From assembly GCA_009779915.1 (NCBI GenBank), contig WRBA01000013.1, forward strand, positions 1-64,000: DNA of 64,000 bases, read 5' to 3'. The notes under the pieces were generated by a model. That model had not been told where the DNA came from, searched no databases, and saw only the letters and a program-made list of their open reading frames with translations. This DNA comes from Defluviitaleaceae bacterium. Its GTDB lineage: Bacteria > Bacillota > Clostridia > Lachnospirales > UBA5962. This document shows positions 34,586-43,905 of this stretch, piece after piece. The position numbers and the translations under genes were made by a program. Within the stretch, counting starts at the first letter, position 1. Each line of letters starts with the position of its first letter.

Positions 34586-36628
34586 GTGGAAAACAAAAAT
34601 AATAAAAACAATAAATCTGGAAGTCCTAAAGATGGGAATTTTAATATATTCAATCTTATGGTAATAGGGCTTATTTGTACTGTTATCATACAGCTGGTTA
34701 TAGGCAATTTAGGAGGCAGTACAAGGGTTGAGATAAGTTTTAATGCTTTTCTTGACCTGATTCACGGCGGATATGTTCAGAGGGTTGAAGTTCAAAGCGA
34801 CAGGTATTTAATATCTCTTCGTGAAGATGTGGATATGGAGTCCGTTGAACAGATAATCGGTACAGAAGAAGCAGACTATGAGGCGGAAGGGGAAAGCGGT
34901 AATGTTTTATTCCCTATACCGGGTATTCCAAGACCAAGACCGGCTCCCAATCGCGAAGGGGAAATAATATATTACACCGGAGCCCTCCATTTTCCTGAGA
35001 TGGTGGAGCTTTTGTATGCACAGGATATTGAATTTATAAGGCATGCTGTTGACCAAGGGTTTCTAATGCCTTTTATAACTAATTGGGTTTTGCCTATTGC
35101 TTTCTTTTACCTGATATTTAGCCTTATAATGCGTAATATGTCCAAGCGTATGGGCGGCGGCGGAATTATGGGAGTAGGCAAGTCAAATGCCAAGCTTTAT
35201 AATCTTGAAAAAGCGACAGGCATTACATTTAATGATGTTGCGGGGCAGGAAGAGGCAAAGGAGTCTTTAAGCGAGATAATAGACTATCTTCATAATCCGG
35301 AAAAATATGTTGCTATAGGGGCAAAACAGCCCAGGGGGGCTCTTTTGGTTGGTCCACCCGGGACTGGGAAGACTTTGCTCGCCAAAGCTGTAGCAGGAGA
35401 GGCAAAAGTGCCGTTTTTCTCCCTGACAGGATCGGAATTTGTCGAAATGTATGTGGGGGTTGGTGCTTCGAGGGTAAGAGATTTATTTAAGCAAGCCAAT
35501 ACAAATGCCCCTTGCATAATATTTATAGATGAGATTGACGCTGTAGGTAAAAGCCGGGACAATCAGTACGGCACAAACGATGAGAGAGAGCAGACCCTAA
35601 ACCAGCTTTTATCGGAGATGGATGGCTTTGATACCTCAAAAGGCTTGGTGGTACTTGCCGCTACAAACAGACCGGAGTCCCTGGATAAAGCACTCCTTCG
35701 TCCTGGGCGTTTTGACAGGAGAGTAATAGTCGAAAAGCCCGATTTAATAGGCAGGGAAGCCATATTGAAGGTTCACGCAAAGAAGGTACAGTTAGATGAT
35801 GATGTAGATTTGAAGAGAATCGCAATGGCAACAAGCGGTGCAGCCGGTGCGGATCTTGCCAATATGATAAACGAAGGGGCACTTAGAGCTGTTAGGGAAA
35901 ACCGCAAAAAAGTTAAACAGGAAGACCTTATGGAAGCTGTTGAAGTCGTAATGGCAGGCAAAGAGAAAAAGGACCGGGTGCTTACGAAGAAAGAGAAGCG
36001 AATTGTAGCCTTCCATGAAATAGGTCACGCCCTTACAATGGCATTGCAGAAAAACACCATACCGGTACAAAAAATCACCATCGTACCAAGGACAATGGGT
36101 AGTTTAGGTTATGTTATGTATGTACCTGAGGAAGAGACTTATTTGACTACAAAGGAAGAGATAGTATCCCGCATAGTCTCGGCTCTTGGTGGCAGGGCAG
36201 CGGAGGATATTGAGTTTAACACCGCCACAACAGGCGCGTTCAATGATATAGAGCGTGCCACGGCAATGGCTAGGAGTATGGTTAGCCAATTTGGCATGAG
36301 TGAGCATTTTGGAGTAATGGGGCTTGAAAGTGTTGAAAGCAGGTATTTGGACGGACGGCCTGTTGCTACCTGCGCGCCTGAAACGGAAGCCATAAGAGAT
36401 AGAGAAGTTAAGAAAATTCTTGACGAATGTTATGCCAAAGCCAAAAATTTACTCCTTGAAAACAGGCTTGTTATGGAGACTTTGGCAGACCATCTTTTTG
36501 AGAAAGAAAATATAACCGGCGATGAGTTTTTGGAGCTTTTAAAAGAAAACAAGCCGGATTTTGTTGTGAAGAAGGATGAAGAGAAAGATACGGAAGCGAA
36601 AGTGAAGGGAGAAGATTTAGTTGATTGA
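34586..36628 (+). CDS. ftsH: ATP-dependent zinc metalloprotease FtsH
   Basis: 680 residues. Membrane-bound AAA+ protease for quality control of membrane and some cytosolic proteins. Two membrane helices (about 21-43 and 166-190) flank an extracytoplasmic domain. The AAA module has Walker A GPPGTGKT (about 256), Walker B IIFIDEID, and SRH residues near RPGRFDR. The zinc site HEIGH (about 477-481) is intact. An acidic C-terminal tail ends the protein. GTG start with AAGGAGGAG upstream. It overlaps serS by eight bases, which is an unusual neighbour for ftsH. Confidence 0.97.
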   Translation: MENKNNKNNKSGSPKDGNFNIFNLMVIGLICTVIIQLVIGNLGGSTRVEISFNAFLDLIHGGYVQRVEVQSDRYLISLREDVDMESVEQIIGTEEADYEAEGESGNVLFPIPGIPRPRPAPNREGEIIYYTGALHFPEMVELLYAQDIEFIRHAVDQGFLMPFITNWVLPIAFFYLIFSLIMRNMSKRMGGGGIMGVGKSNAKLYNLEKATGITFNDVAGQEEAKESLSEIIDYLHNPEKYVAIGAKQPRGALLVGPPGTGKTLLAKAVAGEAKVPFFSLTGSEFVEMYVGVGASRVRDLFKQANTNAPCIIFIDEIDAVGKSRDNQYGTNDEREQTLNQLLSEMDGFDTSKGLVVLAATNRPESLDKALLRPGRFDRRVIVEKPDLIGREAILKVHAKKVQLDDDVDLKRIAMATSGAAGADLANMINEGALRAVRENRKKVKQEDLMEAVEVVMAGKEKKDRVLTKKEKRIVAFHEIGHALTMALQKNTIPVQKITIVPRTMGSLGYVMYVPEEETYLTTKEEIVSRIVSALGGRAAEDIEFNTATTGAFNDIERATAMARSMVSQFGMSEHFGVMGLESVESRYLDGRPVATCAPETEAIRDREVKKILDECYAKAKNLLLENRLVMETLADHLFEKENITGDEFLELLKENKPDFVVKKDEEKDTEAKVKGEDLVD

Positions 36629-37901
36629 TATTAAACTAATTAGAAACGAGCCTGAATTAGTTAGGGAAAATATTCGCAAAAAATTCCAAGAGGACAAGCT
36701 GCCTTTGGTAGATAAAGCAATAGAGCTTGACATTAAATATCGCGAGGCTATAGCTGAGGCGGATTCTCTTCGCAATCTTCGCAATACAAAAAGTAAAATG
36801 ATAGGCAATCTTATGGCTAAAGGGGAAAAAGAGGGTGCAGAGGCGATAAAACAGGAGGTAAACGATATCAGCCCGCGCCTTGAAGCCATAAAAGCCTTGG
36901 AAAATGAGCTTTCCGAAAAAGTTAGGGAAGTTATGATGAATATACCCAATATAATGGATGAGTCTGTGCCACTGGGTAAAGATGACAGCGAAAATGTTGA
37001 AGTAGCGCGGTATGGTGAGGCTCATGTACCCGGTTTTGAGATTCCTTACCATATTGACATAATGGAGAAGCTTAACGGCATTGACCTTGACAGCGCAAGG
37101 CGAGTAGGGGGCAGCGGCTTTTATTATTTTAAAGGGGATGTGGCAAGGCTCCACTCGGCACTTCTTTCCTATGCAAGAGATTTTATGATTGATAAGGGAT
37201 TTACTTACTATATTCCCCCATTTATGATACGAAGCTCTGTTGTCACAGGGGTTATGAGCTTTGAAGAAATGGATAATATGATGTATAAAATCGAAGGGGA
37301 AGATTTATATCTCATAGGCACCAGCGAACACTCAATGATAGGCAAATTTATAGATACGATTATAAAGCCTGATGAGATGCCTCAGGCTCTCACCAGCTAT
37401 TCACCATGTTTTCGCAAAGAAGTGGGGGCTCACGGTATCGAGGAGCGGGGGGTTTACCGCGTTCATCAGTTTGAAAAGCAGGAAATGATTGTAGTTTGTG
37501 AGCCTGAGGAAAGTGCCGAATGGTTTGATAAAATGTATAAATATACAATTGAGTTTTTTAGAAGCCTTAATATACCTGTAAGAGCACTGGAGTGCTGCAG
37601 CGGTGATTTAGCTGACTTAAAAGTAAAAAGTATTGATGTTGAAGCTTGGTCGCCCAGACAACAGAAATATTTTGAAGTAGGCAGCTGCTCTAACCTTGGA
37701 GAGGCTCAATCAAGACGTTTGGGTATACGAATTAAAGGGGAGAAGGGGAATTATTTCCCTCACACCCTTAATAATACGGTGGTTACGCCTCCAAGGGCTC
37801 TTATAACTTTCCTTGAGAATAATTTGAACGAGGACGGCTCTGTTAATTTACCTGACAAATTACGACAATATATGGGAGGTAAGGATAAAATTCTAATTTA
37901 A
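36621..37901 (+). CDS. serS: Seryl-tRNA synthetase
   Basis: 426 residues. The N-terminal antiparallel coiled-coil arm (about 30-100) binds the long variable arm of tRNA-Ser and tRNA-Sec. The class II core shows TSEHSMIGKF, FRKEVGAHG...RGVYRVHQF and a C-terminal LNNTVVTPPRALITFLENN motif. It charges tRNA-Ser and also puts serine on tRNA-Sec, the first step in making selenocysteine for GrdA and GrdB. TTG start overlapping ftsH by eight bases. Confidence 0.96.
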   Translation: MIDIKLIRNEPELVRENIRKKFQEDKLPLVDKAIELDIKYREAIAEADSLRNLRNTKSKMIGNLMAKGEKEGAEAIKQEVNDISPRLEAIKALENELSEKVREVMMNIPNIMDESVPLGKDDSENVEVARYGEAHVPGFEIPYHIDIMEKLNGIDLDSARRVGGSGFYYFKGDVARLHSALLSYARDFMIDKGFTYYIPPFMIRSSVVTGVMSFEEMDNMMYKIEGEDLYLIGTSEHSMIGKFIDTIIKPDEMPQALTSYSPCFRKEVGAHGIEERGVYRVHQFEKQEMIVVCEPEESAEWFDKMYKYTIEFFRSLNIPVRALECCSGDLADLKVKSIDVEAWSPRQQKYFEVGSCSNLGEAQSRRLGIRIKGEKGNYFPHTLNNTVVTPPRALITFLENNLNEDGSVNLPDKLRQYMGGKDKILI

Positions 37902-37956
37902 GATTGTACGGCTGCCGATAAACATATATGGTAATTTTACAGGGAGGTATGTTATT

Positions 37957-40900
37957 TTGAAAAGACTGTTTAGTGCGCTGTTGGCATTTATATTTGTTTT
38001 TAGTACGCCTGTTGTTGGGCATGCTGCAACGGATTTATTAGGTCATTGGGCAAGACCCCAGATGGAAGCTTTTATGGGTCGTGGCTTGATTCAAGGATTT
38101 CCTGATGGGACAGTGCGGCCGGATCATCCTATTACCAGGGCAGAGTTTTATACCTTGGCGAACAGAGCGTTCGGGTTTTCACAAGTGGCACCTATAAATT
38201 TCATTGATGTCAGCAGTGGTGCTTGGTATTTTACGGAAATATCAAGGGCTCAGGCGGCAGGATACATACTTGGCGGGATGGAAGCGTTTCCGAACAGACA
38301 TGTAACCCGTGAAGAAGCGGCAATGATTACATCCCGTATTTTAGGGCTTGCCCCTTTCGAGGCGGGAGCTGCACAATTTGCCGACAATCATACAATAGAG
38401 AACAGACCTTACGTAGGCGCGGTTGCCCTTGCCGGTCTTATGCGCGGGTTTCCCGACGGAACTTTTAGACCTCATGCAACTATAACAAGAGCTGAGGCGG
38501 TAGCTGTTTTAACAGGAGCGATGGGCAGAGTCGGTATAAATTTACCGGGTGTGTCACAAGCACAGCAAACGCCTTTAATGCAGCTTGAAAGCGCAATCCC
38601 CGCAAGTGTTTTCGGGCAGGACTTGTCACCGGGCTGGCCTCCAAGCCAGCCTTGGAATCAAGGTCCTGTTTGGGGTCCGACAGGACCGAATCAAGGTCCG
38701 GGTCCATGGACTCCGGGTCCCGGTTGGCCGGGATGGAACCAAGGTCCAGGCTGGGGTCCCGGTCAAGGAGAGAGGCTTACTGTTCGTGTTGTAAATGATT
38801 ATAACGGCGAAGCTGTAAGAGATGCTTATGTAGAGATTTCAGCCATGAATTTTAATGTAAGGCGGACTATAGTAAGCGCTCGCACAAACTCCAGCGGTGA
38901 AATTTCCTTCTGGCTGCCTTCAGGGTTATTAGGCGGCGACCTGGTTAGGATAATTGTTTCGGCAAGCGGCTTTAATGGTGAAACAAGAGAGATAAGAGTA
39001 AGCAATTTACAACGCACAACGATTTTTTGGCTTTTACCTTCGGGTGGTGGAACCGGTGGGGGGGGCGGCGGTACTACGCCTACTTTTGTTCCTGTAACCA
39101 ATATAACGGGAGTGCCGACTACCGCAACAGCAGGGACACCTCTTGTCCTTACAGGTACGGTGGTTCCGTCAAATGCCACAAATCAGACTATTTCATGGGC
39201 TATTTCGAGTGCCGGAACCTCAACGGGAGCGTCAACCAGTGTTAATACCCTTAATCCCGGTACATCAGCAGGTACGCTTACTCTTAGAGCGACTATAACA
39301 AACGGCTTAACTGCTACAACACCTTATATACAATACTTTCCTATTACGATAAATCTGCCGGGCGGCGGAGGGGTCACTCCCCCATCGGCACCTACAGGAG
39401 TTACTGTAACGGCAGCCGGTAATGCTGCTACGGTTATCCAAGGGGGTACATTGCAATTTAATGCAGTGGTTGCCCCGGCAACAGCACTCCAAGATGTTAA
39501 TTGGACTGTTGCACCGAGTCCTGCAGGGGTAAGTATAAACGCGAACGGTTTATTGAGTGTAGCTTCAACAGTTTCTGACGGTACAAGTTTGACTATTACG
39601 GCTACAACAACTGCACCGGGGGCTTCGTTTAGTGACTCAGCGACGGTTACGGTAGCTGCGCCAGCAGGATTAACTCTTAGCCCGACCAGTATTACAATTG
39701 ACGATACGAATACTTCCCAAACTACAAATGTAACAGGCATGTCAGGGATTATTGCGTACAGCACTAGCACTCTGCCTGCCGGCTTTATTGTTACAGTTAA
39801 TCAAGGCACGGGGGTTGTAACCGTCTCACATCCGCGCCCACTTCCTGGCGGGACGGCTGTTATAGGTACATATACATTGGACATAACCCGCGGCGGGGAA
39901 ACGGAAACACTTACAATTGATGTAAATATTACACCTCTTGCGGCAGGTAGTTTAAATATTAATATTACACCGAATCTTGCTAATATGGTAATTCAGCCGG
40001 GTACAACTTTGCAATTTAGTGCAGCGGTTCTTCCGGCAGGGGCTCCCCAAAATGTTATATGGAGTGTAGCCGGTGACCCTGGTGCCGCTATAAATCCAAC
40101 AACCGGTTTATTGGATGTGGCGTCGACAGTGCCAAGGGGTACAACGCTTACGGTTACAGCGGCATTGGGAGCAGCATCCAGCGATGTAGATATAGAAACA
40201 TTTATGCCGGTAGTATGGTTTGATGGTATACCGCCGCTAAGCAGCGGAACATTGACAGCTGTTTCAGGGACAAACCTTACTTTGCCGACTATGGTAGAAC
40301 TTGCAGACGGCACGATTGAGCCGCGGGTTTTTAACTGGGGTTTTGTTACAGCAGTCCCTTGGGCAAATATAGTAGGGGGCAATGTTTTAACTACTACAGG
40401 CACAGGCACCCTTCAAATTAGACCAACACCGCCTTTGCCGGACAGTATAATAATTAATGCAACATTTTCTCCAGGTGTTTCGCCAACTTGGGGTACTGTA
40501 GGAGCATGGGGATCATCTTTTAGCGTTACGGTAAATCCTGCAAGTCCCGGACCTGTGGCGGGGGTACATACTACGCCAAATGTTAATCAGACCATAGGAG
40601 TGGGAGATACACTTCCTATAACCGCAATTATTACTCCGGCAAGTGCGTTAAACCAAACCGTAGTGTGGTCAAGCACTAATAATTCAGTTGCTACGGTAAC
40701 CTCTACCGGCTCCAATGCTGCCCTTGGGCAAAACTTTGCTAATATTGTTGGGGTGAGTCCCGGCACGGTTACTATTGGCGTAACGACTGATGACGGCAGC
40801 TTTACAGCTCAAATACAAGTGACTGTAACCTCAGGACCGGCAGTTACAAGTGTACGCGTAACACCGCCGGCATTAGCTGCATCACCAGGCACTCAAGTAG

Positions 40901-41964
40901 ATGTTCAAGTAGGCGGTACACAGCAATTTAGTGCCCATTTGACATATGTAAATAACCCAGCTCCACTGACTGTAACATGGACGGTTACAGGAGGTATAGC
41001 GGGGACTAGTATTAACCCAACTACCGGATTATTAACCATAGCCCCAGGTGAAACGGCTTCAACCCTTACGGTTAGAGCGACTTCTAACCATACGCCAGCT
41101 GTATGGGGTGAGTCAGTGGTAAATGTGACACCACCGGCAACCGTTACAGGGGTTACGGTAACACCTAACCCGGTAAATGTTCCGATAGGCGGCACACAAA
41201 CCTTTACAGCAGTTGTAACAGGTACCAATAATCCGCCTCAGACTGTAACTTGGGGTGTTAGCGGTCAAGCTTCGGCAGGCACTACTATTAACACAACAAC
41301 AGGGGAATTAACTGTAGCCGCTAATGAGACCGCAACGACACTTACAATTACAGCAGCCTCGACACATACTCCGGCTCAAAATGGTACGGCAATGGTTAAT
41401 GTTACACTTGTGCCTGTGACACATATTACACCGGTCTTTAATATGGCAAAACAGTCAGGTGTGGATCATGATTTATCATTTAACATGGTACATCCTTCAA
41501 ATGCCACTAATAGTACTATTGTATGGAGTGTTGTTTCAAGTGCAGGTGCTACTGCCACTAACGCAACCATTACGGGCAGCATTTTGCAAACTAATGCCGG
41601 AACATCAGGCACAGTAACCGTTAGGGCAGCTATTGCAGATGGATTAGCTTTATCTACGCCATTTACTCAAGACTTTATTATTGAAGTGGTTGATGCTGCT
41701 CCGATATTTGTAACCGGTGTAACGATTACCGGCGGTAATCGGACGATAGCAGTGAACGGTACTGTAAGCCTGGCTCCATCTTTAACATTCGCACCTCCAA
41801 CTGCATCAAACCGGCATGTTACATGGAGCAGCAGTGATGTTGGTATAGCCAATGTATTTCCTAACGGCAATGTTATTGGAGTTAGTGCAGGTACGGCAAC
41901 TATTACGGCTAGGACTGTATGCGGAGGTCACACTGCTACTATACAAGTTGTAGTGAATCCATAA
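37957..41964 (+). CDS. SLH-domain surface protein with Big-type repeats
   Basis: 1335 residues, secreted. Signal peptide MKRLFSALLAFIFVFSTPVV with cleavage near GHAA. Three SLH domains (about 28-75, 80-130, 145-195) carry the ITRAEF / VTREEAA / ITRAEAV motifs for anchoring to wall polymers. A Trp/Pro/Gly-rich linker follows (about 225-270) with repeated GPGW-type units. Next is a carboxypeptidase-regulatory-like domain (270-345), then a series of bacterial Ig-like (Big_2) repeats to the end (VTGVTVTP... starts, ATITA ends). TTG start after GGGAGGT. Large Thr/Ala-rich composition suggests an S-layer-associated or adhesive protein. Confidence 0.92.
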   Translation: MKRLFSALLAFIFVFSTPVVGHAATDLLGHWARPQMEAFMGRGLIQGFPDGTVRPDHPITRAEFYTLANRAFGFSQVAPINFIDVSSGAWYFTEISRAQAAGYILGGMEAFPNRHVTREEAAMITSRILGLAPFEAGAAQFADNHTIENRPYVGAVALAGLMRGFPDGTFRPHATITRAEAVAVLTGAMGRVGINLPGVSQAQQTPLMQLESAIPASVFGQDLSPGWPPSQPWNQGPVWGPTGPNQGPGPWTPGPGWPGWNQGPGWGPGQGERLTVRVVNDYNGEAVRDAYVEISAMNFNVRRTIVSARTNSSGEISFWLPSGLLGGDLVRIIVSASGFNGETREIRVSNLQRTTIFWLLPSGGGTGGGGGGTTPTFVPVTNITGVPTTATAGTPLVLTGTVVPSNATNQTISWAISSAGTSTGASTSVNTLNPGTSAGTLTLRATITNGLTATTPYIQYFPITINLPGGGGVTPPSAPTGVTVTAAGNAATVIQGGTLQFNAVVAPATALQDVNWTVAPSPAGVSINANGLLSVASTVSDGTSLTITATTTAPGASFSDSATVTVAAPAGLTLSPTSITIDDTNTSQTTNVTGMSGIIAYSTSTLPAGFIVTVNQGTGVVTVSHPRPLPGGTAVIGTYTLDITRGGETETLTIDVNITPLAAGSLNINITPNLANMVIQPGTTLQFSAAVLPAGAPQNVIWSVAGDPGAAINPTTGLLDVASTVPRGTTLTVTAALGAASSDVDIETFMPVVWFDGIPPLSSGTLTAVSGTNLTLPTMVELADGTIEPRVFNWGFVTAVPWANIVGGNVLTTTGTGTLQIRPTPPLPDSIIINATFSPGVSPTWGTVGAWGSSFSVTVNPASPGPVAGVHTTPNVNQTIGVGDTLPITAIITPASALNQTVVWSSTNNSVATVTSTGSNAALGQNFANIVGVSPGTVTIGVTTDDGSFTAQIQVTVTSGPAVTSVRVTPPALAASPGTQVDVQVGGTQQFSAHLTYVNNPAPLTVTWTVTGGIAGTSINPTTGLLTIAPGETASTLTVRATSNHTPAVWGESVVNVTPPATVTGVTVTPNPVNVPIGGTQTFTAVVTGTNNPPQTVTWGVSGQASAGTTINTTTGELTVAANETATTLTITAASTHTPAQNGTAMVNVTLVPVTHITPVFNMAKQSGVDHDLSFNMVHPSNATNSTIVWSVVSSAGATATNATITGSILQTNAGTSGTVTVRAAIADGLALSTPFTQDFIIEVVDAAPIFVTGVTITGGNRTIAVNGTVSLAPSLTFAPPTASNRHVTWSSSDVGIANVFPNGNVIGVSAGTATITARTVCGGHTATIQVVVNP

Positions 41965-42008
41965 AATACCATTTAGTAATATAACTAACTATATAAAAGC
42001 GTAGATAA

Positions 42009-42034
42009 GACCCCTTTTCATAGGGGTCTCCCTT
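42009..42034 (+). terminator. Terminator after the SLH gene
   Basis: GACCCC (42009-42014) and GGGGTC (42023-42028) form a stem with an eight-base loop, followed by TCCCTTTA. The T-run is modest. Confidence 0.55.
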
Positions 42035-42150
42035 TATGCCGTCTCCCATAAACTAACATGTTAAAATTTATGAAAATCGTTAGCTTTTTTGATCTGCGTA
42101 TGTTATCATTTACAGGTATTTGACTTTTTAAGTGTAAGGAGTTGAGTTGT

Positions 42151-42660
42151 TTGAAAAAAGCAATTTGGTCTAGGATAAGTTTGGACGAAGCTGATAAAGA
42201 GCTTTCAGTTTTATTTTATGAATGTGTAGGGGATTTACTTAAAACTGATATGATAAATGAACTTGATAATTTTAGTCAGCATAAAGGCACAAGCCGGCTG
42301 CAGCATAGTATAAATGTAGCTTATTACAGCTTTTTAATTTGTTATAAACTAGGGCTTGATTATAAATCCGCAGCAAGAGCAGGGCTTTTACACGACTTAT
42401 TTTTATACGATTGGCGGGAAGAAAATAATTCAGCCAAAGAACATATTTCAGCACACCCTAAAGCAGCCCTTGAAAACGCAAGGAAAATAACAAATCTAAC
42501 CAAAATAGAAGAAGACGCTATACTGCGCCATATGTGGCCTATGACAATAGTACCCCCTAGGTTTAGAGAGAGCCATATAGTTTCTTTTGTTGATAAACTT
42601 TGCACCTGTGCTGAGGTCATTGATAAATTTGGTGAGATATATTTAGCAGGACAAAATTAA
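42151..42660 (+). CDS. HD-domain phosphohydrolase
   Basis: 169 residues. HD motif in AARAGLLHDLFLYDW (about 73-87), with an upstream His in LQHSINVAYYSF and a later Asp in IVSFVDKLCTCAEV. The layout matches small HD hydrolases that act on nucleotides or phosphate esters. TTG at 42151 is chosen because AAGGAG lies ten bases before it; the TTG at 42142 is too close to that site. Substrate unknown. A long perfect hairpin follows directly. Confidence 0.82.
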   Translation: MKKAIWSRISLDEADKELSVLFYECVGDLLKTDMINELDNFSQHKGTSRLQHSINVAYYSFLICYKLGLDYKSAARAGLLHDLFLYDWREENNSAKEHISAHPKAALENARKITNLTKIEEDAILRHMWPMTIVPPRFRESHIVSFVDKLCTCAEVIDKFGEIYLAGQN

Positions 42661-42661
42661 T

Positions 42662-42712
42662 AGTTCATAAAAATGCGGTCTTTGCTTTGCAAAGACCGCA
42701 TTTTTATGAACT
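42662..42712. terminator. Perfect 24-bp hairpin between convergent genes
   Basis: 42662-42685 pairs perfectly with 42689-42712 around a TTT loop, starting one base after the HD gene's stop. The arm contains an A5/T5 tract, so it can terminate transcription in either direction between this gene and the minus-strand MerR gene. The following bases (42720-42750) share short blocks with the trxA-grdA gap (GAATGAAT, CCTGTGG). Confidence 0.8.
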
Positions 42713-42759
42713 GCTGGTAGAATGAATTGACTGCAAGCCAAAGGCATCCTGTGGGTACC

Positions 42760-43584
42760 TTAATATTTACCTTGTTTTTTAACTGCCAACTGTAATTCAA
42801 TCTCAATTTGGCTGTCCTGATTGGTTAAATCATGAAGTGCCATACCACGGACGCCTCCTATAACTTCATAGGCATTTTCCTCTAACCATATACCCAATTT
42901 CTCCATTGCTTCTCCATAATTCATATATGAACCGGAAAACTTTATTGTTGCCGCAAGGGGTATAAGCTCAAGCTCTTTGTATACAAAATTGCCTGTGTTT
43001 TTTCCAAGTTCAGCTACAGGGATGGATATTTCAATCTCCACATCACTTTCCTTATACTCATCATCTAAATATGCAGAATAAGCCCCTTCGCCCGTTTTTA
43101 TGGGAATATTATTATCTGCAATAAATTGATAGAGTTTTCCCCATAAAAATTCCTCCTTGCTGTAATCGGCGATTACCTCTCTAAGAGAAATCACATTAAC
43201 CGCAGGCAATGCTTTAAGTTCCACATCATACACCATATTATCATCTCCTTTTAATAATTGTTCACTCATATCTCTAAGCCGCTTAAGCTGTTCCTGCTTC
43301 TCTAAAACCGCGGCATGAGTTTCTTTAATCTTTTTTTGCAGAGCTTCATTTATTAACTGGGTGCTGTCATAATTGGGAAGTATATCGGCAATTTCGCTAA
43401 TAGAAAAACCCATATCCCTAAGTTTTGTAATTTTATTTAATAAAGGTATTTGCTTCATACTGTAAAAGCGGTAGCTGCTAAATTTGTCTATTTTATCAGG
43501 TGTTAACAGCCCGCATTTTTCATAATGCCGCAGCATTCGCGGCGATACCCGGACAAGCTTTGAAAACACACCGATTTTGAACAT
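42760..43584 (-). CDS. MerR-family regulator with GyrI-like effector domain
   Basis: 274 residues. The N-terminal helix-turn-helix (about 1-70) reads GVFSKLVRVSPRMLRHYEKC, typical of MerR. A coiled-coil follows (about 75-110), then a GyrI/AraC-effector-like domain (about 120-270) that binds small ligands. Start ATG with AGGAGGTG upstream. The upstream region holds a -35/-10 pair with a 19-bp spacer, the layout MerR proteins act on, so autoregulation is likely. It resembles multidrug-sensing BmrR-type proteins; ligand unknown. Confidence 0.88.
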   Translation of the reverse strand: MFKIGVFSKLVRVSPRMLRHYEKCGLLTPDKIDKFSSYRFYSMKQIPLLNKITKLRDMGFSISEIADILPNYDSTQLINEALQKKIKETHAAVLEKQEQLKRLRDMSEQLLKGDDNMVYDVELKALPAVNVISLREVIADYSKEEFLWGKLYQFIADNNIPIKTGEGAYSAYLDDEYKESDVEIEISIPVAELGKNTGNFVYKELELIPLAATIKFSGSYMNYGEAMEKLGIWLEENAYEVIGGVRGMALHDLTNQDSQIEIELQLAVKKQGKY

Positions 43585-43656
43585 TTGACACCTCCTGATA
43601 ATTTGACATACTGATTTAACTTATGAAAAACTCACAAGTAAACTAGCTATAATCAG

Positions 43657-43687
43657 ATTATAAACCCTAACATTGTGACAAAGTCAA
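43657..43687 (-). promoter_or_regulatory. Long-spacer promoter of the MerR gene
   Basis: On the minus strand, TTGACT (43687-43682) and TATAAT (43662-43657) are 19 bp apart, longer than the normal 17. Elongated spacers are the hallmark of MerR-regulated promoters, so this is probably the regulator's own target. Confidence 0.6.
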
Positions 43688-43721
43688 TAGATGAGTTTAT
43701 GAAATATTTTTATAAAAAATA

Positions 43722-43751
43722 TTGACAGAGATGAGCATTTAGTGTTAATAT
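43722..43751 (+). promoter_or_regulatory. Promoter of tRNA-Gly
   Basis: TTGACA (43722-43727) and TAATAT (43746-43751) lie 18 bp apart. The box is 32 bp upstream of the tRNA-Gly 5' end. Confidence 0.7.
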
Positions 43752-43782
43752 AATATTCGGTGATTATTTACACCTAAAACAC

Positions 43783-43854
43783 GCGCGAATGGCTCAGTGG
43801 TAGAGCATCGCCTTGCCAAGGCGAGGGCCGGGAGTTCGAATCTCCTTTCGCGCT
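43783..43854 (+). tRNA. tRNA-Gly (anticodon GCC)
   Basis: 72 bases without encoded CCA. Acceptor GCGCGAA pairs with TTCGCGC. The anticodon arm is TCGCC-TTGCCAA-GGCGA, giving anticodon GCC. The T arm reads CGGGAGTTCGAATCTCCTTT with a short stem. A T-run follows directly after the discriminator and may serve as part of its terminator. Confidence 0.95.
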
Positions 43855-43905
43855 TTTTTTATGCCCATTTGCTTTCCTATTAAGGGGATATATTTGAGGT
43901 GCATC

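Noticed and set aside
38826-41870. Several antisense reading frames inside the SLH protein gene
   Set aside because: They are by-products of the repetitive Thr/Ala/Val-rich coding strand and have no ribosome binding sites or families.
43813-43905. N-terminal extension of the radical SAM protein
   Set aside because: The frame begins inside tRNA-Gly; TTG at 43906 has GAGGTG upstream and starts the cobalamin-domain strand.
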